Assembly (NCBI GenBank): GCA_959347315.1
Contig: OY365810.1
Location: 23,775,906-23,839,905, forward strand
DNA: 64,000 nt
Direction of reading: 5' to 3'
DNA from: Bimastos eiseni
Taxonomy: Eukaryota; Annelida; Clitellata; Crassiclitellata; Lumbricidae
Made by a program: the position numbers and the translations under genes. This document shows positions 37,401-51,200 of this stretch, in pieces; the stretch's first letter is position 1; every line of letters starts with the position of its first letter. The notes beneath the pieces were generated by a model that was not told the origin of the DNA, made no database searches, and was given only the letters and a program-made list of their open reading frames with translations.

Positions 37401-40400
37401 TAAATAAACTGCGAGTTGTTTCCTCAGTCTTATGTAGGGTACGGAGTACAGATACCATGTTCCCAAAGCAACATTTAATCTTGTGTAGGAGCCGCTATAA
37501 ATCGTTGAAACTGAGATTGGGCATACGGGAAACAAACGGAACAGTAAAATTCATATAATTTTGCGATGGATTTATTCTGCACGTCCATTTGTTTCAGCTG
37601 GCTAAAGGAACTTAATACTATACCAAACCTTTTTGGATGAGTTCCACCAACGAGCTTCTAAGTATGTAGGCCTACTTCTAAATATTAACTTCCAATTATA
37701 GACATCTAAATATAGACATTTAAATATAGACGTCTAAATATAGACGTCTAGATTATTATGACTTCTCAATATAAACTCTAGAACAGTTGAAGCTAATAAT
37801 TCTGTGTAACTGATACATAGGTGGCGCTCTATAAATATGATAGTAATAAGGGTATCAGGCTACACCAATAACAATCGGTCGTGGGTGGACGTAAGATGGT
37901 GAGTTCTAGGAAATTCCTCTTAATTGAATCAGGCTTACTAAGAACACCTGCGAGTTGTTTCCTCTCATGCAACGAAGCGCTCAATTTTGTCGTAACTATG
38001 GATTGTAACTTGCAGCTACGGGCGTGGGATTACATGGCAAAACATTCAAGCTAGCGGCCTATTTTAAAACACAAGAGAGGTCAGTGCAGACCCATTCCAT
38101 CTAAAAGACAGAAGTGACAAATAATTCATGACAAGTCATACCTTCAGCAGCACGATATAGGCCAACGTGTACATTTTACTGCACGCCTGATTAACTGTTT
38201 CGAACTGTTTCTTGCGCTTTTCGATGTGTTCTCCGAAACAAACCACTACGGTGCTTGATTGAGAACTTCAACATTCGTAAAGTAGGGCCCCTAGATTTCA
38301 GGCGAATAGTTTTCAAGAAAATTAATGTATGAGGACTTATTCTTATACTCATAATATCTGATAAAATTGTGAAATGTAAAGCATCGTACAAAGTCTCTTG
38401 GAGAAACTTGTCTCTTTACAGCTCCTTCCATATCTGGAGCAGTCGGATCTTCTTCCGTCCAGGCACTTCTTATATAAGACCTCATCATTCTTCTGAAACT
38501 TCTTTCCTATCTCTTATGTCGGACATTTACTCAGCCACGATTAAGTCCCTAGCCACGCATTCAGTTTAAGGTAATTTTTTCCATAGGCCTGCTTCCATGT
38601 CGGTTTTGGATCAGGCCTCACGCTATCCCTGTGACCTTATTCGTCGTCCTCTTTCGGCTGCCTCTAGTCGTCCTCTCCGTTAGTGAGACCGACATGACCT
38701 CTTGGTGCTTCGGACTCGGACGACTTCTGCCCAAAACACTGCCTATGCGTCTGTTTGGTCCTTTGCTTTGGAACGATATTCCATCTCCGACTCACTCTTT
38801 AATATTAACTGCATGGGGCTTCTGTTTCTCCCTGTGATCTTAGAACGTAGCCTTTCTGGCTGGAGTTTTCGCATTGGGACCGTCTCTGATTAAGTCGTAC
38901 TGTAAAAGGCGCATAAGAAATCCGTAAATACAGTTCAGAATAATTATATATATATACATATATATAATCATACATGGAGAGAAAGACACACAGACAAACA
39001 GCGAGATGGGAGAGTGTGAGAAACATAATCTTAGTTATTAGAGTCAAGAACGCAGACGTCGCATGGACTTAATATATTCCCTCTAACATCGGATTCGCAG
39101 CATTTCATCTTCGCCTCCAATACTACGATTGACGACATCCACCCAATCCCTTTTCGCTCCTCTCTACCCTCGTTCCCTCCGGCGTCTGGATCGATTGTCG
39201 CAAATCACTCAAAAATTAGGAAAGTTTATTGGTTTCTGATTGCTTAAACAGCGCACCGATCGAACTGGATACAAATTGTCATGAAAGGGATGGTAGATGT
39301 GTGGTACGTGGATGCATGGTGTAAGGGGCATGACTGGTGTATGGGTATGGATGATGTAAGGGGTAGGTAGGTTGTAAGGGTATGGATGGTGTAAGGGTAT
39401 GAATAGTGTAAGGGGTAGGTAGGTTGTAAGGGTATGGATGGTGTAAGGGTATGGATAGTGTAAGGGGTAGGTATGGTGTAAGGGTATGGATGGTGTAAGG
39501 GTATGGATAGTGTAAGGGGTAGGTATGGTGTAAGGGTATGGATGGTGTAAGGGTATGGATAGTGTAAGGGGTAGGTATGGTGTAAGGGTATGGATGGTGT
39601 AAGGGTATGGATAGTGTAAGGGGTAGGTAGGGTGTAAGGGTATGGATGGTGTAAGGGGTACGAATGGTGCATGGGGTATGGGTTGGTGTTAGAGGTATGA
39701 ATTGTGTATGGGGTATGCGTGGTGTGAGAGGTAAGGATGATGTAAGGAGTGTGAATGGTGTCCATCGAAGGAAATGAACGACCAACACTTCATCGTCACA
39801 ATAATCATATTTCATCTGTGAAGTCAATTTTACATTTCCTTATAATATCCGTCGGCAAAAACGGACGATTGATGTCGTGCTATTTGATGATTGATGCTTG
39901 TGCCCTGAGGAATAAATGAATAAATGTTAGCTAGTGGGTGGTACAGCAGAGCGACCCACCTTGCGATCTACGTGCTTTATTAAATTTTGATGACCGATCG
40001 CGAACTGTGGATCATTTCGAAAGTGACCATTTGTTGCAAGATTATAGCAGCTATGTTGTCGGTCCCTGCGATATAAGTGTCCTCAGCTTAGAATAAATGA
40101 ACGTTTTTCATAAAATGCATAAGCATTATGAGTGGGCCCACAATATATACACAGGCAAAAGCTTATGACAAAGTGTATCGGGAAATGCTTTGAGATTACC
40201 TCGATGGACCGTAATTCAGAAGCTGCAGGATAAGCGACAACCAACGAAAGCCATAACTGATCGCTGCGACCCGATGTCTGGGAACTTATATTACAGAAAT
40301 TAATTCGCCATTTCTTCCGTTGTCGTGTTAAGGAAGATATAAACACCAGCGAACACTAACACTGCATAGTCAGAAAATGCAAGGCTACTATATACCTTCG

Positions 40401-43400
40401 TTGGTTTCTCAGCTCATCGGCCTATCTCTCCCTGAACGTCGCTGTTTTCACTTTCATTCTCTCTGTCTTTGTCTGTCTCTGCCTGTCTGTCTCTCCCTAT
40501 TTCTCTTTCCCTATCACTCTGCATCTGGCTACCTATTCTTGCCTTGCATCTGTAATCTCTGTTCTCACATTCACGGCTGTAATCTGCGTCCTCATGCTTC
40601 AATGTACCCTTGCCTTTGCATTTCTAAATTAGGTTGACCAATGGAAGGTGGCACCTGGAGACCCTAGTCGGTCGGTCGGTTGGTCGGTCGGTCGGTAGGA
40701 CGGGCGGAGAGTGCTATGTCATTATTTATGGCCAACGGAGCAAAAAACCAGACAGCGATAGGCGGCGTCCCTTCGTCTTGAGAAGACGTCCCTTCGTTCG
40801 TTCGTTTGTTCGCTCAGCCGGCTGTAAACACCTCGTTCGCCGCCTTCGACCATCGAATCATCACGGTTCTTGTAATCAGGGTCCCAATTATAAAGCAACA
40901 GCTTTCCTCGAATAGGATGAGATGGTGAAACGTATCAAGAGACATTGCTACAGAGACACACAGCGATAGAGACAGATACGTATACAGTGTACACGTTCAT
41001 ACAGCCCCCATCGAAGAGAATGAATCAAACATACACTTAAAGAAATCGCTAGGGAGACATTGCATCAGAACACCGAGATGAATGCTGTTCTCTTAGCGCT
41101 GTACTAACTGGCAGGCGAGATGGAAATAGGCCAATGCATGCTAAAATACTGATCGTTTGACTCATATAGGTAACCATAGTAACGCCAGAATTAATCTTGA
41201 CAGACAGAGTTATATATAGACCTATCAAGATGCACGGATCCTATAAGAAACTCTCTTTATGTTCGTCATAACATATTTAATGCCGTCTTCATGTCCGAAA
41301 GCGAATCTTCTGAGCGTCGTTATGCTATTATGCTGGAATGTTGAAGACTGCAATATTATTATGAGATGTGAATGCTATATAAGTACGATCAGCCAGACAC
41401 ATCCATCCCGTTAGATATACGGAGCCACCGAAATAACATTCAAAGGTTTCTTTAAGAAGTCTCTGTATGTGCTATGCGGATACAGAGACAACCGACTGTT
41501 CTTTTTGCACGCATTTCCCTCTCAGTGGTTGGTCCTTCTGCCCAGTGCAATGGCCTCCCTCTATCGGCGTCTTTCTCTGCTGTCTATTCTCCTCCGGACC
41601 AAAGACGCCAACATCAACCCTCGTCGAAGCTTTAAAGTTGCTCTCGTTCGCCGAGGAAGGGCTATAGGTAGGCCTACTGCTAATGAAGACGCTATATATA
41701 AAGTCATTAAAAATTCACCAAGTGGATATCTGCTGATTTAACTTGAGCAATTGACATGTATGACTTACCGCTCAGAGATTTCGCAATAAAATGACTGTAC
41801 TAATTAACCACTGATTGACTATGTGACTGGCTGACAATGGGGACTGGCTAACAGTTATAAGTAGCCAGAACTTAGAACTAGAGCAATGTAACAGCAGTCT
41901 AGGATAGTTCTGATTCATTTTGTTGACAGTGTACTCAACCCTGCATAATTAATTTATGGGCATCGTGCATCGCTCTCTCGGGTGTTCGTGCGCTGCTATA
42001 TATATATGTATACATATATATATGTATATATATATGTATATATATATATGTATATATATGTATATGTATATGTCCTCGAGTGGAGCATCTCTCCCTGTCT
42101 CCTATAATTCGTCTCCGTAAACGCCTGAAGGACACACTATGTGTATTTCCTCAAGGTCAAGGACATGGGATCTGGAGCGCATACAATGAGTTCGCTCTTG
42201 AGTGACGCTTTATAAGTTTCCAATCACAATTTGCGATCGCAATCGAGGAGTTATATAGCGCCAATTCAGAGACACTCCTCAGAGGCGCTCAATTGAGGCG
42301 CGACAATTACACGAATAGTTGCATACTGAAACGTAAATGAACCACTACATATTTTTTACTTAGCCCCCATTCTGCGCTGACATGCGTGCCTCCTATTTTG
42401 AGCACGCCTAATCTCACATCATTGTTAGATAGGAATTTTTTTAAAGTCAATGTACTACAATAAAATACTTGTTTATTAAACCTCAATTCGTTGACAGTAT
42501 CACATACGCTACTGAAGTAAATCACATGGATCAAGGCTTCTTTCCATATAATTAACATTGAACAGCGTGAACAGGCGTTTTTATAGTTAGAGGAAATGGC
42601 ACATCATTATTATTACGACCGTCTTTTTCAGACAAGGCAGCGCTATGTTCAATCCAGTTTCAATTATATTCTGTTTACTTGGCACCCAAAATACAAGTAA
42701 ATAAAGCTACGATTATAAGAAATGAAACAATCTGGTTACAAATGGGAACTTAAAGGGGTCATGAATCCCACTATCCTGGGACCCCTGTGTAAATTAGATG
42801 ATAAGACGATGGTCTACCCACATTAATAAAAAATCACAAACTAAGTAAATGCAAATAGCCAGAAGTAACGCTATGTGAACTCGTTCAGAAGTCATTCACT
42901 CAGAGGTCATTCAACTCATCAATTGAATTTCATTGTAACATGCCTCCGTTATTTTTTAACTGTCATAACTGCATTCAGTTCGACCTTACCAGCATGATGT
43001 AATGCTGAATTTGTTGTTATACCTGCATGAAACCCTGAGCCGTTGATCTGTACCGGATGTCCTTATTGATCATCTTCTCAACCGGTTCCACGAGTTCCAA
43101 CGGCATCCGATGAGCTACTTCGCCAAACAATTCCGTCATCTGTGTTCCATTGGTAGAAAAGCAAACCAACAGAATACACTTTCAATCACATGTAAATAAC
43201 ATCATAATGTTTATGTACATAGGCTCTATTATACATGATATAATTATGTACATATTATAGGCTTACATCATAGTTATTATGTACATATTATACATCATAA
43301 TTAGGTTACTAGTCTCTACATTTATGTACATACTGATGCCTATAAATGACAGAAAAAGAAAGCCGCTTGCATTCAGTTTCACTGGACTAGGTTACCAGTG

Positions 43401-45199
43401 AGGTTAGATGCACAGAGCGTTTTCTTTTGGTCCTTAGCTCTAGAGTCTAGATAGTGGACATTTTGACAGTTCTATGGTGTTTCCCGTGTTTAGCCTGGCC
43501 GCATATCAGATTGTCTCGTTGAGATGACTCGGACGGTCGGTGATAATGTCAATAATCAAAATATTATTATTCCCAGAGCGGAAGAGTTGCACCAAAAATC
43601 TCAGCTATTCATCTCTACAGTATAATGTACAAGATTATCATTGAAGCCGAGCAATTCATCATTACAAGTGACACATATACGACTTGAACATCACAAGTGA
43701 CGATGACTTTGATGAATGTGATTGTTATTTGGAATTTTCAAAATGAAACAAAACTATCCTGCATAGACTAACTATTTGAATCAACGCATAGAACACGGAA
43801 TGTGTCACTGTTCCTATTATAGGCCTACAGCCATCTTGTTGAACGTTTGCTTTTTCATCGCGGTTTGGTATAAAATCTGAATCAATCGATTTAATTCAAA
43901 CATTTCAAAATGCTCACAAGTCATTTCATTATGTTTCTCATAAGAAATTCTAGACGAGTGCAATTTGGCTAATATCATTGTTTTGAAAATCAAGTTGTTC
44001 TTTCAGTAACCCATGTGCATTGTATTCTCACTAAGTAGTTGTGCTCGTAGGCCTACTTGAAACGTGCACATGAAACGTAAGTACTTTAAACATCTCTGAT
44101 AAATATTGACATAAATATAAACCAAGCTATTGTGAATAAAACTGATCTCTCTATTTATAGCTCAGCTATTCAGTGTTTATTGACATCATACGACGGTCAA
44201 TGTCTTCTCGCTCGCATAATCATCCCAATTAAACGATTCTTTAGAATGCGTCGCGACTATCAAGACTTCTAAAGATGTCCAAATATAAATCTCATGCAAG
44301 GCTTATAAAATTTTGGAATAATAACAAAAAATAGTCTTGGTAATCCCAGACATTAACAATTCTCCGGAGCCATTATAGCCTAAGTATCAAAAAATTAAAT
44401 ATACATCTAAAAATAAAAAACAATAATAACAACAGCAACTAGGTCCTACAACAAGAATAATAGTAATAACAATAGCCATAATAATATTATTAACAATAAT
44501 AGTAATAATAGTGTCTGTCCGTCGCCCTTCAAGTTGAAAACTCAGTGTCTGTTTTAAGGACACCTCAGATTGGAACAGTCGGAAGACTGGAGACTGAATT
44601 ACGCCTACAAAAAATTGAAAGCTGTCAATTAAGGACTAATGAGTCTGTATTTATGTTCGATGGTTGAGAAAAAATACATGTGTGCTTATAAGTTATAACA
44701 AAAATTAATAATAATAATGGCTACGGATATTGTTGTCGTCGTGGCTAAGACAGTTGCCATTCTCTGATCGTGACTCGACCAGGTGGTCAACCGGACGCTA
44801 TAGAAGCTGTCAACGCAACGGACAACGTTCAACAGTCAAATAGGCTATTCATTCATCCGACGAATTTACATCGAAAGAGTCACGTGAGTTTCTGACGTCT
44901 ACTTATAATACATAGTGCATCATAAGTTTATGTTGATTTCATCCATTGCAGGTGAAAGCTCTTTCGAAAGGACATTTCCATCTATTTACGTTCTTTGTTG
45001 AGACATACAAAGTTCAAGAGCGGGTCATTTCACCGTTAGCTATGGGTCGCTTCAACCACAATGCTTTTATATTATTACTATTAAAGTCATTGTCATTAAG
45101 ATCAGCATGAAGATCAGCGACATCGTCTTTATTAATAATTCTATTTATTTTTACTATTGCTGTCATTATTATTTTTTGTCAATGTCATCAACATTATCA

Positions 45200-45255
<56 letters not shown>

Positions 45256-48200
45256 ATCGTCATCGTCACCGCCACCGCCACCGCCACCGCCACCGCCACC
45301 GCCACCGTCACCGTCATCGTTATCGTCATCATCATCATCATCGTCATCATAATCATTATCATCACCATCACCATCACTACTATCATCATCGTCGTCATCA
45401 TCATCATCACCATCATCGTCGTCGTCATCATCATCATCACATCATTATTGCTATCATTTTTATTGTTATTATTATTATTACTACTACTTCTGCTCCACCC
45501 CTTCCAACACTTTCACCACCACTACTACTACTACTACTGCTACTACTATATCCAGTGTTTTTGTCAGAAGAAGAGGACGATTATTGAAGTGCTAGCCTCA
45601 TTGAATAATATTATCTTTGCGCCTAAAGATATTCTCAGGCGCACAGATAATATTATTCTAAGTGAGGAGAAGCAACGTAAAGCAGATGATTCATTTGGTG
45701 AAAGAGGGTTCGTCTAATTACCCGATCGATCTGTTTCACATAATTGGACTGCGCGTGCGCTGCCTGTACAAGTGACTTTCCGTTGTTGTAGATGGCACAA
45801 ATAAGCATTCCTAGGGAGTACATATCGCATGCAGGCGACGCCGAAGTGATCGTCTCCAACTGAATCTCTGGAGCTATATAATCCATGTCTGGTTGCGCCA
45901 TCTTGTGGTGCTTCGGTGACCAAGGAAGCACTGGAAACGCGTCCTATAAAATCAACAGTAATAATATATGCTTACATGAACGCTAGCATGAATGTCATGA
46001 CTTCATGCATATTTATCCTTATTTATGCATATGTATGTATGCATTCATTATCTCATTAATTCATTACGGAAATTTACATAGCGTCACTTCAAGGTTATTA
46101 CTCAGAGCTCTTGTAAATACGCAGAGGCGGCACCTAATAGACACCGCCACACCAAAGCAGAAACGCGGTATACAATCCTCTGCGGGATAGGGAGCCAATG
46201 CAGGGCATCCCGCATATATTCAGTGGCATGACTGAACTTTGGGATACAATGAGGTGTTATGTATGATTGTATGCATCAAGAACTTTTGATCTAATGCTTT
46301 AGAATGTCACAAGTACTTTGTGAAAGCTATTGTCAATCGTGTTATGATAAATTTTGTCACAGAAGTGTATTTCGACAGACGTCACTTTACCCTATCGACG
46401 CATTTTGGCCCAGAAACTTCGAACATCCATGCCATCTGTCAGTTATCGAATAGGCACTATGCAAATGCTCGATTACATTACATTGCATTCCCAATTTCAT
46501 CTTTGTTTCTGTCATTCCTCTCTGACTTTTGGGTGACAATTTAACTTGATACACTAATTGATCTTAACTATATGCTCCTAGCCTCCTACTCGCTTACTTA
46601 CGCATCTCAGCGCCATAATTGTAGCGGAACTAGTCAATATTTACCTTACATATATGCTTAACTATGGAAGACTCCAGCGCATAATTATTAGGTAAGACTG
46701 ATAGACTGGAACGTTGAACCTGGTGTGATGTGCTTGTGTTTTCCCTCGGTCGCTCCGCAAAACCGAATCCTCCCAGCTTCCAGATTCCTCTGTGTGTTAT
46801 GAATACGCTCGATGGACAGACGTTCAGATGTAACATGTGCTCTGTGTTATGGAGATATGAAAGCGCATCGGAAATCTACAGAAAACAGTTGGCATTAATA
46901 TGTTATGGGCACACATGCATCCACAGGCGCCTCCCACTGTAACTTATTACTATTACGTTAACTTCTTTAGGCCTATATCACGTTAATATCTTAATATTAC
47001 GTAAACATCTTAATATCGCGTCAATATCTTAAAATCATGTTTACACCTTAATAATGTTAACATATCATGTTAGCATATCTTAATATCGCGTTGATCTCTT
47101 AATAAAATGTTGACATCTTTTATAACATTTACATCATAATAATACGTTAGCATGCTAATACCCCATTTACACCCTAATATAGCGCCAACATTTTAATATA
47201 ACGGTAGCATCATAATATTGCGTTAGCATCTTAATATCATGTTTGCATCTTAATATTACGTTAAAATACTTTAAAGCGCTAACTTCTTAATATTACGTTC
47301 ACATCCTAATATTACGTTTAAATCTTAATATCACGATTACAGTCTTAATATCAAGTTGTCATCTTAATTTCGCGTTAAGATTTCAATATAACGTTGGCAT
47401 CATAATATCACGTTAACATCTTATATTTACGCAATCGTCTTAATATCACGTTAACATATAGATATCACGTTAACCACTTACTATTACGTTTACATCTTAA
47501 TGTCACGTTAAAATTTGCTTTCACGTTAACATCTTAACATCTAAAGGTCACCCTGACATCTTACTATCACGCCACTGTTTGGCAAGTAATTCTTTTCGGT
47601 CTTTATGACATGAAGGCGCCCTTCCGCGTCGCTTTCCATCGTACTGCAACGTCTTGACAGATCTTTGGATGTTGTGCCTTGTCCTCTATCGTGGCTACAA
47701 CATTTATTCTCCTCTGGGCGCAGTTGGGAAGTGATCTTGATTTCCACACTGTCTGGATATGGTTACAGTTGGTCTTCACATGATTCCCATTAGAATCATT
47801 AATCTACTTTCCCGACATCGCTGCTTTGCGGTTGCAGTTCATCAATATTCTGATGACGCTCAAGCATAATGTCCTTGATTTAACCTTGTAATATATGCAG
47901 TACTACTTAACTGTGTAACAGCGCCGCACCGAGGTCGTCCATGGTTGCAGAGGTTTTCATTCTAGATGGCTGAGCTCAGTCCAGTCGCGGTCTTTTCCAT
48001 TCCAGGTCGTAGGTTTGTTTCCTCCTCGTGTCACGAGAGGCGCTTTGGTTGCTTCTACTGTTCAGCATATGGGCCTAAGTGTTTCTGCGATCGTCTTGGC
48101 AAATAATGGAGAGAAGTAGGTCTAATTACCGGCCTATTGAATATTGATGAGGTTGTACTAGATGATGAAGATGACATTGGATGGATAGATGGAGCAATCG

Positions 48201-51200
48201 GAGGAAGAGCAATAACATTGTGATGAATAGCTTCATTAGAAGAATTATACCGCCACAGTGTGAAATCAGATCACATGTACAGTGTGTCCGTCAACCAAAA
48301 GCGCTGAAAGTGTAACAATTAATCTCTTAACAATAATTGCTCTGCTGTCTTTCTGTACGTTGAATAATAAAACATGCAAATGTATACTTATCGGTACTTG
48401 CTTCTAGTATTCCACACTTGATTTCCGTTTCAAGAAAGCTGTGCTCCTTCAATAAAAGACAATTATACTGCCAGATATAATGCGCAGACTTCTGTGCATA
48501 CAAGTTTTATTTATAGCGATTTGACAGGCCTGTACAATAACCCTTTTGAACATTAAAATTCGTTGTCACTCTATTATGCACATGGTTCTATTATTTAATT
48601 CTGAATTCACTGCGGCAAGCTTCACGATAACTATTAAAAATGACGAAAAGATGAAATTGCTAATGAGTTCAACCCACGCATCAAGCCTTCTGAAATAACT
48701 GTTCCCGTTGACCTCTTAAGTCGTCGTATCTATTCGCATGGTAATTTAGGAACGACATGCTATTAGATGGTGTCTGCTTACTTGATAAGCAGGTATACGG
48801 CTATATTATACGCACTATTCGTTTAATCTTCCTACTTCACCACTTCAATTGCTGTGAAGGAAAATTTATCAGAGATATTCTGCACCGACATTTTGTCACG
48901 ATAATTGCGACTTGCATTAGCTTTATTAACCTTGCTTTGTTCTCAAGATTCTCGCAAGCTAAATAAATGTGCTCCATGCTGTGACTGGATCTGTTAGATT
49001 AATGACATGAAATTAATATCCTGAGATTATTCAAAGGAGTGATATTGCAAACATCAGCTACCCCCGATTCACATGTCCGACAAATCCTGGAAATACAACT
49101 AAGAGAGCCGATTGTGACCTCAATTTTAACATTCTGCCATTGGTTGCTAATTGCAATTTCCCATACGACTATTACTAATATTGCTTGTGTGCTTTTACTC
49201 TATTAAAGTAGTATTTATCAATTAGCTTAGAAACCATCTATTTTAATATTTTTAGGTCTGAAATAACTTGTCAGCATTTTATAGCCGCTTCAATGCACGA
49301 AGAGTACGGCAAATGTTGTAATAAACTCTTCTATCGCTACCATAGATTCAATCATAGGCCCTACATGTCTATATTCCACGAGATAATGAGTCCATGAGCC
49401 GCATAGCGTTTGTGAGAGTCCCAATGTACCTTAAGTAGTTTGATGTATTAAGTCACTTAATACACTTCTGACTGGCATTGCTTCTACGTAAATGGCGCAG
49501 GTGTCATGATTAAATCGCTTATCTTTACGTATCATATCAGAAGCAATAAAACCTGTTACTACGGATTATATATTATATACATACACGAGGGCAAAACGAA
49601 TCTCAGACGCATAGATGGAAGACTGGCTCTCTATCAGCTAGCATTCCAGAAAGTGAAGGCAACTGCTGCAGTCGATAGCATCGTCCAGCTAAACCACGTC
49701 TGTTGATATTATCTACCCTTCACACCAATTGTTTGGCTCTGACTTAACGGACGAGGAAACCTCCACAGAGTCAAGTCCCACGCGGCAGAGGAATCACCTG
49801 GAACACGTCACTCATCGCAAATCGCGTGACGTTTCAGTGAAGTATTTTCTAAGATCTCCTGCATTATTTTGCCGAGGTAGAAGTGGATTTGATAGACTGC
49901 ATTGCATCGCTACAGCGGCTTTCCAACAACATAATTGCCAGAAATTGTAAGACCTTGTTGACGCATTGCTATATATATATATATATTGTGCGTATCTGAA
50001 CCATAATTTATATAACATTATTTACAATTATAAATAAGCATTGATGCTTGAGATGTGACGCACTGAAAGCGGTGATCAATCTGTTGTGCTCATGTGGTCT
50101 GTGATCTAACGATTGCTGGTTCGAGTATACTGAACTGAATTCGTGTAACGACTCTTGATAAGTTGTTTGTGTACACGTAAAATTGTAAGCCATTGATCAG
50201 TAAAACTGAACAACGGTGTCAGCCAGGAGGGAAACGACAGCTTCTGTCATGCATTGGCTCTAGTCTACGCAAAGGACCATCTATGGCATTCTCCCATTGT
50301 TAAATTTCTCCTTGGCTAGCCTTCAAGAAAGGATGTACTTTTCAGGCATATTTTGTGAACACTGTCCACATGTATAGCTTCAATGAGGCAACAAATGGCA
50401 AAAAATAGCCATAAACATGTACATGTAGTCTGTCTATTTGAACTATAGACTATTTGAAATCAAAAACAGTTCGTGGATATGCTGGTGCCTTACGCTTGGC
50501 TTTCAAATGTCGCTTTAGAAGTTTGGAGATTCCGACGACGAATCGTCACACATACTACCTTGAAGACTATCCACATACGAGACACAACTATGTGATCGAC
50601 TATCATAGTCTTTTCATCCTATTGCTGTGTCGTTTAACCAATGCCATCCAATCCGCTGTCTGTTTGCCCTACGATAGTAAGCTTCTCGTCGGAAATCAAT
50701 TCTATCGAAGGCAAGCATGCAGCTGAGTGAAAGGAAATTGAACTTCGACGAAACAGCAAATGATGACCTACTGTGGCAAAGTTCATAAATTGATCCAGTG
50801 AGATCCTTCTTCATCGCTGCAGGTTTGAAGAGACGCTGTATACGCCATTTACGGTTTCACTTGAATAGAGCCATATATCTTCCGATAATTATTATTAACT
50901 CTCTATAATAAGCCAACTGCACCTTTGACACAAGCGCATGCGCCTCAGGCTGCATGAACTCAAGTCATAATTATGTGCAATAGGGTTAAAACTTTTTTTA
51001 CAGCCTCACATTCCTGGGTGGATGAACTTCAGCTCAAAAACAAAAGAAATGAACTGTCAGTTCAATATCTGTTTAAAAAAATGTCACCCCGAAATCAATA
51101 AATCTATTTCTGTACCTATATGTGTAAAGTGTGCATTGTGCAAAAATAACGCCCTTAGTAGCTATATCTGTTGCAGCGTTTTCTTACATACATAGTAATA

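Noticed and set aside
38135..38170. Minus-strand exon-like piece KMYTLAYIVLLK
   Set aside because: SCYL2 alignment is already gap-free between the exons on either side, so no exon is missing here.
39244..39827. Thr/Pro/Tyr-rich minus-strand ORFs of 173 and 182 codons
   Set aside because: Translations of the 52-bp tandem repeat.
45107..45717. Overlapping low-complexity ORFs
   Set aside because: Trinucleotide array; residues are Ser, Ile, Val, Met and Thr runs only.
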